Positions 22,417-35,047 of a DNA stretch of 64,000 nt are shown piece by piece (the first letter of the stretch is position 1; each line of letters opens with the position of its first letter). Origin of the DNA: Clavelina lepadiformis (lineage: Eukaryota; Chordata; Ascidiacea; Aplousobranchia; Clavelinidae); the NCBI RefSeq assembly GCF_947623445.1, contig NC_135241.1, forward strand, positions 7,256,501-7,320,500, given 5' to 3'. Position numbers and translations under genes: made by a program. The notes beneath the pieces are model-generated. The model had not been told where the DNA came from. It did not search any database and was given only the letters and a program-made list of their open reading frames with translations.

Positions 22417-25400
22417 ATGAAAAGATTAACAAAATCATTTATTGCTGGAAGATGCACAGAGCTTGTTGGGATTCCTTTATCTTGGTGTGTAAAGAATGTT
22501 GAAAACAAAGATTTCTTTATTCTGGATTTACGCCTGTCACTTCTCGAAAATATGGAAAAGCAAGTTACATATGTTTTTGATGAAATTTTTCGAAACAGTT
22601 TGCTTAAGCTTAATAAGAAACTCAACTACCTGGAAGATTGTGAAAATAAATTGGTCTTGGAAAAACCAGAATTAATCTTGAAGATTGACCTGTCATTGAA
22701 TCAATTGACTACAGTCAAAATGTCAGATTTTGCCCCATTTATAGAAGTGAGGTGTTTAGATTTGTCATTAAACTGCATTGAAAGTTTTTCTGGTATCATT
22801 GCTTGCCCGAAGCTAACAGCTGTGTATCTATCGTACAACAACATACATCAATTACCAAAGAATGCATTAGAACACTGCCACAATCTGCAGATTTTGGTAC
22901 GGAAATTGTAAAATTCTATTGTTATTTGTAACCTAAAATCTATGAAGTTTTTCTGCTATCAGGATAGTTTCATCATCATACCCTCATTTTTTAAATAATA
23001 TATTTTTAAGCTAGTTGTATTTGATTTAGAAAAATTTCATGAAGAATATCTTTCAGTGAATACTGACACAGTTTTGGTTAAGTGTATGATTTAGAAATCA
23101 TTATTTGCAATTGTCAATTTCCGGGTGGACATAACTTCACAACTGGAACCTAAAAAAAGTGATAATTACGTTACAACTTTATCGAATACTGATACATGAT
23201 GACATTTATGAATGATTGTATGCGAGCCGACTTTTAAATGTGTGCTGTATCTAACTAAGTGGTTGAAATGGACATTAAGTAGTAATGTTTGTAAATTCAA
23301 GACCCAGTTAGCCACCCACTTAATCCACCACTGGTTTCTGGGTAAAAACAAAATTTCTGGTTAAAGTTGTCAGGATTTTGTAACCGATTACTTAAATTAA
23401 GAGCGTATATATTCTGGCATAGTGATAATATTCAAACCGAATCAATTTAACAGCATTATTTTGTCTTAGGACCTTCGATCAAATCAGCTTACTGATTTAA
23501 CTGCTCTTCCGCCGCTTCCTAATTTGAAGGAACTGAATGTTAGCTTCAACGCTCTTATGACTTTAGATGGACTTCATGTTTTACCAATTCTTCAAGAAAT
23601 TCATGCTGAGAATAATAGAATTGTATAATAATCATTAAATGATTTATATACATAAAATGTCAATATACATATTAACCATATAAACAGTATTCTAATCATT
23701 TAAATTACATATTTCCATCAAAGTTGTAAACATACTGCACTGTTTGTTGGGATGATCAAATTAGAATTTCGAATACACAGGTATTCCAATCCAATGGATT
23801 TGGATCCAAATTGTGTAGTTCAACAAATCTTGGGATTCAAAAATTCTTAGTTACGTATAAGCCCACTTGTAACATTAATAAAGATTACTGGCTACAACCA
23901 TGTTGGCGAGGCCACAAGTTTTGTTATCATTACTTGGGTATTTTCATTGCTTTTTCACACATAACAACTAACTCTGTCACGTTACGTCAAACTCACGCTT
24001 GCGCCCAGACGCACAGAGGGAAAAAGAAAAGGATGTGACGAAAAGGTGTGGAAATTGGCAATCGTTGCACAGACAACTAAACCTATGCTGTAAAACATTA
24101 ACCGCATTCCAACCGACGCATTGTTTAAAAACAAAGCATTTGTCATAAAACTTTGAGACTGTACATATGAAAACAAAAGACATATTCATAGAATGAGTAC
24201 AAAAGCCAAAACAGTAGAAAGCATTTTACATTTTTATTTAGTCTTCGTTCAAGTCACACTTCCCAAATGTATCCTCAGAAGACACGTTGTAAGCATATCA
24301 TCAATGGAAAATTTTCTTTGGGTCATAATGTTGTGGAAACAAGAAGTATAGAAAGCCATACGTGTTCAGCACATTTACAATTTTTAAATAAATAATAAAG
24401 CTGATGTCTACAAAAATACATTTTTAATTCGCCGACTGTCGCTAATTTTTTGGAAAAATTCCCAAACTTGGGCTTGCATAAGTGGGCTTATAGGTCTACA
24501 ATACTTTTGGAGTTTTCAAACAACAAAGTTTAAAAAATCTGCTGAGCGCTGGGTTATTCAGAATTGTTTTAGGAAAATTAAATTGCATTTTGTTAACATT
24601 GTTGCTACTCACTAGATATGAAACGTTTAGATTCGAAATTCTAGATTTGCTATCTCTATTCTAGAAACCATTAGGATTCTACTTGGGACATCAGTAGCTG
24701 TTTGGTTTATTTACATTTTCTACTGTATCCAGGTTTGGTTTTGACTTTTAATTTACTTGACACGATCTTTGATTTTTTGTTGTGATACTTTTAGAACAAT
24801 ATTGTTGGAATAAGTGCTTGCACAAAATTGCGACATGTACACTTGTCAAACAATTGTCTTGATCTGGTCAAGGATCTTGCAGAGGTGCTCAAACATCTCA
24901 TAGAACTTGTGCAAGTAGATCTTAATGGAAATTCTGTCTCTGATGATCCACTTTTGTTGAAAAGCTTAAAGTGTAGCTCTCTTGTAATTGTAAATGGAAA
25001 ATCTGTGAAGACTGCAAAAGAGAAGGTGAACTAGAAAAAGTAAAACTGTTAATTTCTAAGTATTATAGTTTCACTACATTTGGCAACGTGTGGCCCTTTC
25101 AGTTTCAGCTTTCACATGTTGTATATTTTGATGTAATTGAACATGGTGCTTAAACGTTAGTTTGTAAAAGTGAATTTGCACTTGCGATTAAATTATTATC
25201 TATTAATAACATTGTTTATTTTGGAATTGCTGTTATACATTTATAATATCATGTTCTGTAGGCCTATCGCCTAAGTATATTTTTTCAAGGAGTTAAAAAT
25301 CTGTGTATGGTTGTACTTAGGCTAGTTACTTACGCTCGTATATCTGTAAAAAAACTTTTAAATACTTTAAAACTTTTTAAAATTAAATTGTATATAGGTG

Positions 25401-28244
25401 TAAGTTTTTACTCTTTATCATCATTGCAATTCTATGGCTGCTTGTCACAGTCTGCTGCTTTTTCTGATATCATGTACATGTTAAGTTGTACAGTGTCATA
25501 TATTGTTTATGGCATTTCAGCAATTTTTGTACATTTATCACTGGAATAGCCTAGATCACAGTTAAACACTGGTTTACCTAAACACGTTCGTTAATAAGAA
25601 TTTTTGTAGTTTGCTGGAGTTGGTGGTATGTCTCCACCTGCATACAATGATGAAGACAGACAGAAATTAAAAGAAGCTGTTCGAGAAGCTATGGAAGAAA
25701 ATTTGCAAAATAAACAGCTTAAGCATGATGCAAGTTTGCATTTTCTGCATACCAAGTTACTGTGAGTTTTTTTACCACTCTTGAAGTGTTTAAATATGTT
25801 CAATAGACTAAAAACGTGTAATTTAATAATAGCTATCAACTAAGCATTTTTGTGGTAAGAAAGCATGTCCTTCTTTGCACTTTATTCATTTTTTTCATAG
25901 TAAACGGCAACTCGTGAACTGTAATGTACATAACTTTTTTGACCAATGCAGTAATTGTAAAAATTTTCTTTAGATCTCTTTTAGCTGAAATGGATACATA
26001 CAAAGAAAAGTTACAAACAGATACTGAAGCATGGTGCAGGTATTGGTATTCTGCTATAGGACAACTATACAATATCTGAACACAATGAAGATATGTATGG
26101 TATTTACTTAATGAGCAAAAGGCAATCATTTATTTTACGATATTTATGTCATCGACATATTCACTAATTTTTTTCTTGTCTTCTTTCAAAGTTCTTACTG
26201 GTTAGAGAGAAAAATGTGGCAACAAACACATTAAAATTAACAGTATTATAATTATAGAGTGTATTTGGTTTTTATCACAAGCTGCTTTTTTGCAAAACTT
26301 GAAAGTAATTTTTTCAAATTTCAAAATTCTGGTTGTAATAATATACTATCGTAGGTGAAAGTTTTTAAAGAGGCATATGGGTTTTAAAGAATTGGTAATT
26401 TCTATGTTTATTTTTTTATTTAGTAAAATTATGGAAAATGAAATTATGATTCCCATGGGAATCCCTGAAATTTTGTATGTGAACTAGGCTTGCCTGATGC
26501 TATCTCATATTGGAATATGGCAAAAATCACATATCTCTACATCCCATTACATGACCCAAAGTCAAAAGTGGATTTTTGGGCCTAAAACACACACATTTCC
26601 TAGTTTTTCATACCAATTTCTATCCAAGTTTTCCGCTCAACCTGGAAATTAGAAGCACGCCAAATGCTAGGGGAATTCCCAAGCTAAAAAACAACACCAA
26701 CCAATAACCATGCTGCTCTCTGATTGGTCTAAGCATGTTTTTTATAGCCCTAAGTAAGATTCTTAACGAAATCTTAATTTTTGATCCAGCCTCCTTCAAT
26801 ACCATTCTTTGCTTTTCAAAGGAACTGTTTATGATACTTTCCCAAAAGAGGCTCATTTCATGGCTTCAGATACATGTTGTAGTGTTTGTCAGGTTTCTTT
26901 ATCGATTCCTTCGGAATTGCAATCTGTGAAATTTCATGCTTGCTTACTCAATTAGAATGACTTACTACCTACTACACAACAAATTGTGCTCATAGCCACA
27001 GTTATGCTTGGGTGCACTACTGAGGTTACAGATCATCGTCTTGTCTTATGGCTACAATAGCTTCAGGTGTGCTTGTTACATAGCAGATTTTCATTATTGT
27101 ACTGCTCATAACCCAATAATCACATGCATTTTGATGTTTGTGATCTTTTTTGGTTCAGCTTGTAGTGTTATATCGAAATTTGCATTGTATCGGGGTACCT
27201 TCTTATTATGTTTCACTGTACTACAGTGCTGATAATGACAGTTATCAAAATAGTTGCTAGGACCTCATAGATTTAATTAAGGTGAAGTTTACAATTTGAT
27301 CTTCAAATTTCTATCATAGTTTGATTATTTATATTAATTATAATCAATGGAATTATCACTAAGTAATGAAACCTGTGTAATTGTTTTCTTTTTGCTAAGA
27401 CCATCATGTCACCACCACACAATGATCACTTACTTTATTTGTAGTGAAATACCCAGGATGAGTGACATAGATACTAATACGGGCTTGTTCAAATGGCGGA
27501 TCCGGATCTTTTCAACTTTTTGTGTGGATCTTCTAATGTAGTTTTGAAACAATCATGCAGCTGTAGCTCACTTCACTTTTGACTTTTACAAAGTTAAAAA
27601 TAAGTTGTAGGCCCTACAATGTAGGGTGCATTTACATACATAAAGCACCAGAAAAATTAAAGCATGTCCAATATGTTTACTATTCGTATTTAGTGGATCA
27701 TCACGTTGGCTGTTGTGGATCATGGCAGAAATCATTTGAACACCCCTGTACTAATACTTTTACTTTATTATTGTATCCTAATATCCTGGGCCAGTGTTAA
27801 TTTTGTTTTACCTAGGAAAATTTGCCACCGGTAATATTATTGTCACCTGTTGTGGTATCATTGTAATAAAAACCTGCCCTTTGCAGCTATATCGACACTA
27901 TCAGTCCTGAAGAAGTTGAAGCATTATCTATGGACAAAATACGGAATTTTGCCTTAAAAACAGATGGCTTATATGTTGTTTCTGTAAGTTACTAAATTTT
28001 TATTGTAAACATTTGCTTCACTTTTTTACCTACTGGTACTTTTTAAACCTTTTGAAGCGATACTAGAATCACTATATTTCTTTTAGCATCCTTGTACATT
28101 TTTACCTTTGTTTAGAATGGCAAAAAACTGGTACAACATAATGAGGGACCTTCAAAACAGAAAAATAAATTTCATGCGGCACTCCGCGATCCAAAGGATG
28201 TTTTGAAAGCTGCAGCTGGAGTTTTATCTCAATCCACTGAATGA
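22417..28244 (+). CDS. Leucine-rich repeat protein of unknown family
   Basis: Seven exons with agreeing phases: 22417-22896, 23470-23622, 24795-25025, 25610-25761, 25974-26039, 27887-27983 and 28116-28244 (TGA). Total 435 residues. Residues about 1-85 have no motif I know (MKRLTKSFIAGRCTEL start). Residues about 85-260 form roughly six leucine-rich repeats of the L-x-x-L-x-L-x-x-N-x-I type (for example LDLSLNCIESF, VYLSYNNIHQLP, LDLRSNQLTDLTAL, VHLSNNCLDLV, VDLNGNSVSD). Then comes a charged helical segment (EDRQKLKEAVREAMEENLQN) and a short C-terminal block ending GVLSQSTE. The layout recalls cytoplasmic LRR proteins of cilia or centrosomes, but I cannot name an orthologue. An undetected small exon in the 1.8-kb intron 26040-27886 is possible. 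Confidence 0.85.
23856..24492. mobile_element. MITE with TAAGCCCACTT inverted ends in an LRR-gene intron
   Basis: TATAAGCCCACTT at 23856-23868 and its reverse complement at 24480-24492, with the outer TA readable as a TA target duplication. No coding capacity. Probably a Tc1/mariner-type non-autonomous element; the arms are short, so confidence is moderate. Confidence 0.6.
26652..26750 (-). repeat. Dispersed repeat, copy 1
   Basis: About 100 bp matching 34432-34523 in inverted orientation: shared blocks include TTAGACCAATCAGA, GTTGTTTT, TGGGAATT-x-CCCTAGCA and TTGGCG. It sits in an intron of the LRR gene. Family unknown. Confidence 0.6.
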
Positions 28245-28418
28245 ATTTTAAGCAGTGTTTATAATTCCTATTTCCTCACATTTTTGTTTATACTTATTAA
28301 TAATTAATTAATACTGTGAGTTTTTTACTGTAAAATGAGTTACTGTAATTAATACGTTCAAAGTGTTTTAATATTCAGGTATGTTGCACAAACATTGGTC
28401 AGTGTTCTGTAATTTTTT

Positions 28419-28424
28419 AATAAA
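28419..28424 (+). other. Polyadenylation signal of the LRR gene
   Basis: AATAAA about 175 bases after the stop codon and about 400 bases before the FDXR start. Confidence 0.55.
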
Positions 28425-28822
28425 TAGGATATAACACAAATTGGCAAAAATTGTATTAACTGTTGTATTTGTTATTGCACTTGATAATAATGCTTCCATT
28501 ATAAGTTTTAAATAATGTTTATTGTATAATGAATTTGTCTTCATTGATGCATCTATCGACATTTAAGGCTTTGCATGCTTTTTTGTAGAGTCTAATGAAA
28601 AATTTTGATGATAGACAGTTACCTTTAAGCAGTGCATTGGTTGAATACAAAGACATGTTATATTCACTGTATTTTATTTCATTCATATAACTCTTGTCAC
28701 TGTATCATACTTCCAAGTTGGTGTCTTATTGACTGAAGTGGTGTTCCAACAAATAATACATGTATACTTTTTGATTTTTGAAAACGTAGATGTTTAAGGA
28801 AATTGTTTTTAATTGAGCAAAA

Positions 28823-31800
28823 ATGCTATTAAGAAACTGCTTCATTCGATCATGGGGCGCATTTAAAGGTTAGTTGTCAACTGATAGGACTAGTAGTCCT
28901 AACACTTTGCTCCTTGTTGAATAATCTGCTATGTTGTTTATCCTCATAAAATGTATGATCTGTGGTAAAAACAGAAGTGATGCTTATACTAATCTGTAAT
29001 GGTTCTTTGTTCATGTTTTTCAACAGATATTTGCAAGCCCAGTGTTGCTCACACCCAGCATAATTTATTTCGATTTTATGTCAATGATGTTCCAAATGAT
29101 TCTCCCAAAGTATGTGTGGTTGGTAGTGGCCCATCTGGATTTAGTATTACACAAACACTCTTGAAGGTTTGCACCAATGTTTCATTTAAATCTGTTGGTT
29201 TGGTTCAATTTTTGTTTAATTTTGAGAGAGTTCATACATTGATTGATGATGTTTGCAGAATCATCCATCATTGTTAGTGGATATGTATGAAAAGCTTCCT
29301 GTACCATTTGGATTGATAAGATACGGTGTTGCACCAGATCACCAAGATGTGAAGGTTAGTTGTCATTTAGCAAGTATACTACTTTTCTTTAATTAACAGC
29401 TACATAAACACTTGTGTTGAGTATCCTGTGTTTAATACTCTTGGAAACAGGATAGTTGTTGGAGATGCAGAAATTTAAGTTATTATTGATACTTCTGCTA
29501 AACAAGTAATGTACTAGTTTTTTTGTTGTACTTTGCTGCAGTATTTACTTATGCAATGTATGGAATTAATGCTGCTTTGACATTTCACATATTTTCCAGA
29601 ATTGTATCAATGGGTACAATAAGACAGCTGAATCACATCGCTTCTCATTTTACGGAAACATTGAAGTTGGCAAGGATGTATCGTTAGATATGTTGTGGTC
29701 GCAATACCATGCTGTCATCCTTGTAGGTAAACATACCAAGATAGCTCTTCACTATATCTACATCTCAGTTTATCTGCTACTGATTTATTCTTCAAAAAAG
29801 TGATTGTTACTAATATTCCTAATGCGGGTAATAACATTTGCAAGGTACCCTGTAGATTATGAAAACATTTTACTAAAATTGCAATGTATTCATACAGTGC
29901 ACTGGAGCTCAAAAAGAAAGGAATCTCAACATCCCTGGCCAGGTACTTTACGATTAACCTTAGTTTGTTGTGGAGAGAACTGCAGCACTTTAATTACTTG
30001 TTTGAAATTAGAAAAAATAAAGTGTTGAATAATATTGTTTCTTTGATATTATTTTAAACTTAATTTTTAGAAATCAAAGAACATATTTACATCAAAGCAA
30101 TTTGTTGGTTGGTACAATGGGCTGCCAGAATATCAGAAGGTTTTTAGCTTTTTTAAACATAAACTAAAAGCAATGATTTTTAATAACATATATATCTGAA
30201 ATTATTATCACTCTTTTTGATATTAAAAAAATTAATTCCAAGTTTTTTGTATTTTGTCATACATTTTTTAGCTTGACATTGATTTATCTGGCGGCAATGC
30301 TGTTATTGTTGGGGTGGGCAATGTTGCTTTGGATGTTGCCAGAATGCTTCTTAAACCTCAAGGTCTGCTTAAGGTATTACCATGGCTTGTATTTAGTGAC
30401 GCTAGTATTTCTTGAATGAAAAACATAATTGATTATTTGCATGATTTGTTTTTATCAGGAGACTGATATTGCGACAGAGGCTCATGAAAAACTATTGCAG
30501 TCAAATATCAAAAATGTTTTTTTGATAGGAAGGCGTGGACCGCTTCAGATGGCATGCACAAGAAAGGTTTCTGTTTGCTGAATGTAATTTCTTTGTGTCA
30601 TAATGGCTAGCTAACGTTAAAAGTGTTACTGCGAAGCTTTTGTTTCAAAAGTAATGCTTCATGTCAACAATATACATTTTAATCAACAAGGAACTTTCGG
30701 AAATAACGGATCTTCCCCATATATCAACTAGCATTGAAGAGGAACACTTTGGCAAAGCTGTTCAAGACGCTTTGAAAAAGAAAGGTTATACACAGGATTT
30801 TCTCTTCACAACCTGGGTTTCTATAGTGTGTCGTACAAGTGCTATGGAAATTATTGCTTTTGTTTGCAGATTTGAAGCGAAGGAAACAACAGCGACTTGT
30901 CAGCTATTTGTTAAAAATGGCAAAAATGTCCAAGAGCAATGTTTCAGCTGATAGCAATCTCTCCGTGTTGTTTTTGCGTGCACCTCTTGAAATTATTACA
31001 AATAACAAACTAGTGAAATCAATTAAATTTTTAAAATACCGAATGAAAGTAAGTGTGAATTTTATCTGATTTAGAATCGAAATCCTTTTCATTAGTGTTT
31101 GTCAACATTGTACTCAATGTACATCACTACTGGATCGCAGACTTAGCCTATCGGTCCTTATAGAATCTATAATTATAATTATACACTTTTAACTCGCCAA
31201 CCTAAAAGAAAGAATGTACAAACGAATAGCTAACACAGTAGTTCTGTGTTAACAATAATATAAGTTTTTTGTAGTAAGTTGATTTCTTTTCAGTAAGCGT
31301 TTTCTACTTATTTGGATAGAGAAAGTTAATTGTTTCCTTGGTGTTAATATATGTGGGAATGCGTTAATTTGTTTCAAACGGTGGTTGGTCATTGCAACCC
31401 ATGTACGATTAAACTTTGGACAATGCAACCAACGAACGACCTACCCACATTGGTCCAGTCGTCATGGAATTTACCTCCTTGGCTTAAATGTCCCAGGTTG
31501 AGATAACATGGAACCGTTTCAAAGAGCTTATAAATGTTATACTATGTTAGATAAATAATTGAAGAAGTACAGTACAATAAAATATACAAAATGTCAAAAT
31601 GCGGCGTAAAAGATTATTATAGTGTGTTCTGAATTTCCTAACATCATACGGGTTTATACGACTGATTGTTTTAACAGGATGACAATCCTTATGAAGCGAA
31701 ACCTGTTTCCACGGAAGAAGTAGAGGAAATTCCGTGTGATCTTTTAGTGTCTTGCATCGGTTATGATAATGAGCCTATAGATTCTGCAAAAATACCTTTC

Positions 31801-32833
31801 GAAAATGGAAAAATCGTTCAAGTTAATGGTCGTATTTTAGACGATGAAGGTATGTATTTTTGCAGTTGGCTAAAAAGTCCTGAAGGTGAGTGATTTTCAT
31901 CCTATAGCCAACTCCCCTCAAGGTTTCGTACAACTCCGCGCTTAGCGGTCATGTTTCGTAACCGTTTTGCACACGCCATTGTTTGGTGTAGTTCGATGAC
32001 CAACCACGCTGGCAAAGGCCAGCAAAGTTTTGAAACTAGGATGGGCGAGTAATTTTTGTAAATGTTTTTCCAAACATGTTTTCATTAGCCTTGGCCTACC
32101 CTTTGTTTATCGATAAACATCTTTCACCCATTGTAAACGATTTGGTTGCGTAGCTTTTGTAAAGCTATACCAAAAAGTGTTTGTTGATTTTTTTATGGTA
32201 CCGCACATGTCTATAGACGTAATTCAACTTTCTAAATCCGACATTTTGACGTAGGATTTCTGTCTATTCTTGTTTGCTATGCTATTTATTTAGTTAGATA
32301 CAGTAGACGTCAACAAACTAAAAACTTTGCAAAATTTTTGCAGTAGTGGCATTTCAATGTTCAATCTGTTTATTAATGAAGGATTGTATGCATGTGGTTG
32401 GTGTAATCACGGTGCTAAAGGCGTTCTAGCTGACAGTTCAAACGACAGTATGCTCACTGGGTCGACTGTGTTATCTGATCTACATTTTTTGTTTGCAAAA
32501 AAAGGAAATCTTAGTGGAAGTAGACAGATAATTACACATTTTAAAAATTCAGGTTTGTTTTACTGCAGGTTGACCAACCGTACTGCACTAAATTACCTAA
32601 ATTTTAATCGTTTATCAATTTGCAATGAGCATTTATGTCATAAGTTGATTTTAGATGTTTGCACTTTATAATTTAAGACAAGAAACCGTGTTTCTGATTC
32701 AGGTAAAACTATTGTCAAGTGGAACGACTGGAAGAAAATAGACCATTTTGAAGTAACTTCCGGAAAAAAAATGAACAAAATACGGGAAAAGGTCTTGTCA
32801 TATGATGAAATGATTTCATTCGTGAGAAGCTGA
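28823..32833 (+). CDS. FDXR: NADPH:adrenodoxin oxidoreductase, mitochondrial
   Basis: Thirteen exons: 28823-28868, 29027-29166, 29259-29354, 29600-29722, 29898-29942, 30071-30139, 30272-30373, 30459-30566, 30691-30784, 30870-31048, 31678-31849, 32382-32552 and 32703-32833 (TGA). They sum to 491 codons, the length I recall for the human protein. The N-terminus ([14 protein letters not shown]) is basic and hydrophobic, fitting a mitochondrial presequence. The FAD-binding motif VVGSGPSGF is followed by [29 protein letters not shown] and the NADPH-binding [14 protein letters not shown] come next, then [11 protein letters not shown], and the C-terminal [15 protein letters not shown] that lies near the flavin in this family. 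The enzyme passes electrons from NADPH to ferredoxin for steroid and iron-sulfur cluster synthesis. The fourth exon uses the GTAGGT donor at 29723 to keep frame. All borders are GT-AG. Confidence 0.97.
31380..31515. mobile_element. Small MULE-derived non-autonomous element in an FDXR intron
   Basis: Starts GGTGGTTGGTCATTGCAACCC and ends AACATGGAACC, like the outer ends of the large MULE at 18624-20976. It is flanked by GTTTCAAAC (31371-31379) and GTTTCAAAG (31516-31524), a 9-bp target duplication with one mismatch, as expected for MULEs. It is 136 bp with no coding capacity. Confidence 0.75.
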
Positions 32834-33055
32834 TCTGAAGTATTTAAAGATTTGGAAAAGTCTTTAACCTGAACCATGCTTCATATTGTTGTCATTGTCG
32901 TCACTTTCTGCGTTAAGCTTGCAACTTATAGTTTACTGAAAAGTCGCCTAAACTTCTAAAGCCACACTGTGGTAGCTGTCCGTTGGCAAATATCAAGTTA
33001 TGCAGTGCTTTAACTTTTCGGTTAGTTATTTCGTTGCTTTATTCGATAATCAAAT

Positions 33056-33061
33056 AATAAA
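33056..33061 (+). other. Polyadenylation signal of FDXR
   Basis: AATAAA about 220 bases after the FDXR stop. Sequence 33062-33530 shows no gene. Confidence 0.6.
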
Positions 33062-33544
33062 AAGCTATTAATAATAATTAATGCATAATCTTCTCTTGCT
33101 AGTACCCTTAAAGACGACAGGGGCCCAGTTTTAAGAAAGCAGTAAAACCGGCCCACCCGAGGTAGGCTATGCCATGTCCGTCTCTTCTACCATTTAAATA
33201 TGCTATTTATAACTAAATGGAAACGAGTAAATAATGGGAGTTGAAATTTTATTATAAAGGAGCTAAACTAGAGGATTGGCAATGACTCCCCTTTCAAGAA
33301 ACTTACATAAAATACTTAATTCGAGTTGATCCACTATAATTAGGCCTAGATTTCATCAATAAAGTAAACGAATAACTTAAACCTCTGTCTGAACACAAAA
33401 AGTGTGTTTTAAAGTGAAGTTATTTATCCACCAACGCGTATGTTACAATTGTACCAACGCGAATTCTGTTTATTTCCTAAAGCTTTCTTGTTGACAGAAA
33501 TTCTATTTTCTTAGCTTAGTTTCAGATATTCATTGCCGTGAATT

Positions 33545-33707
33545 ACAAACAGCAGAACATATCCTCTTCGACTGTCGTGTCCTGCAACCACCCATAGGCC
33601 AAGACGACCTAAAGACCCCTGACGAGGAAGGGAAGAGATGGCTGCAATTGGTAGCTGAATATGTTTGAGCCGACCTCATACGAAAGAAGAAGAAGAAGAA
33701 GAAGAAG
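33545..33707 (+). mobile_element. 5'-truncated LINE, 3' end only, with GAA tail
   Basis: Plus-strand frame reads QTAEHILFDCRVLQPP, then GKRWLQLVAEYV and a stop, the zinc-knuckle-like C-terminus of I/Jockey-type LINE polyproteins. It ends in a run of GAA triplets. Perfect 13-bp direct repeats ATTGCCGTGAATT flank it at 33532-33544 and 33708-33720, as made by target-primed reverse transcription. Only 163 bp of the element remain. Confidence 0.85.
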
Positions 33708-33720
33708 ATTGCCGTGAATT

Positions 33721-34431
33721 GACTCGAACCTTTCATATCCATAGAATTGAGTGACAACCGTCAGTACTAACAAATGACTCCAATTGCGACTCAAGTTTCA
33801 TGACTTGGTTACGAGTTTCGGTTCAACTTACAAAACTTTTTGTCTACTATGGATTCTTTAGCAAACTGTAACTGCAATTTTTAAAATGCATTGATAGTAG
33901 AGAATCAGTTTTTTTGAATTCTCACCCAAAGGCAGGAAGTGGAACTGCACAATCCTGTAGAAGTAGTGGTTAATGCTGAGCTAAATAGAAATATCAAATG
34001 AAATGTCATTTTAAACTTACAGTTGTTTACTGTGACGCGTGTAAGTGCTGAGGTGAAAAAACAAGGATTGAAATGTTCTCAACTTCAGTTCTTGTATTGG
34101 ATAAGCTGCAACTTTAATTCAAATAACAGAGTGCAGGCTTAAGATCAGACAAAAGAAGAAAGAGTTTTGAAAAACCTGAGCACTGAAAAATATGGTTATA
34201 ACTTTGATCAAATGATTATAATTAGTAAAGTATTTTTTAACAAACATCTAAGTCACCACCACCAAAGTGGCGCCACCAGCCTCAAGTAAATCACGCTTCG
34301 ACCTAACAAAATCTTAAAGATGAAAGCAAGTCGAAGAACAATAGCGATGAGGAGGTTGCCATCAGGTTACTTTAAGGAAGCGTCAAACACCTAAAGCTAA
34401 GATCTTTATGGAAATGTTGTACACCTACGTA
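33721..34431. other. No gene seen
   Basis: AT-rich spacer between the LINE fragment and a dispersed repeat. Nothing recognised. Confidence 0.4.
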
Positions 34432-34523
34432 GGGCTTTAAAAAACCTATTTAGACCAATCAGAATGCACCATGGTTGGCGTTGTTTTCAATCCTGGGAAT
34501 TACCCTAGCAGTTGGCGCGCTTC
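34432..34523 (+). repeat. Dispersed repeat, copy 2
   Basis: Inverted relative of 26652-26750; contains TTAGACCAATCAGA (a CCAAT-box-like core) and TTGGCGCGC. The following stretch 34524-34910 holds nothing I can name and ends directly at the snRNA array. Confidence 0.55.
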
Positions 34524-35047
34524 AATGTCGCAGGTGGCGTGCAGAAATAGGCTAAACAATAGCATGAAAATAGCTCAAATTGGGTGTTTTACACCAAAAA
34601 TTCTAGTTTTTAATTTGGGGCTCAGTAAGGAAAAGTTTGAATCATGTTTTTTTGATGGCATTTTATGGAATGGTGGTTCAAAGCATACTGAATTAACATG
34701 AAAAATTTCAGAGAGTCCATTGGAGGATATTTCCAGTAATCAGTATTTTGGTAAATATACTGTATAATAAAACAAACAAAGATTTTATGGCATTTTTCGG
34801 TGTTTGACGTAACTGAACTAACGTAAATGCGAAGTCTCACGCTGCACAGAGAGCAACGGCAATTGCAGGAAGAAGTAGGCTATCGGTACTAAAAGGATAT
34901 AACTGCAATTGGCCAAACCTTATGATCATCAACTGCAAAATTTGGAATCACATTTGTGAGTGGATGCCATCACAAAGACTTTCAAGGTGTTACCTGTTCA
35001 AAACGCTTTTATATCAGCCAACCGAACCGATCTACGTTTCCATCGCT

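Noticed and set aside
26620-26856. Minus-strand frame with a membrane-like segment
   Set aside because: Lies within a dispersed repeat and an intron of the LRR gene; no splice or homology support.
28244-28823. LRR gene and FDXR as an operon
   Set aside because: The gap is about 580 bp with its own polyadenylation signal; nothing shows joint transcription.
35006-35013. Minus-strand TATAAAAG in each array unit as a divergent promoter
   Set aside because: No transcript-like feature lies downstream on that strand and an 8-base match in AT-rich spacer is weak.
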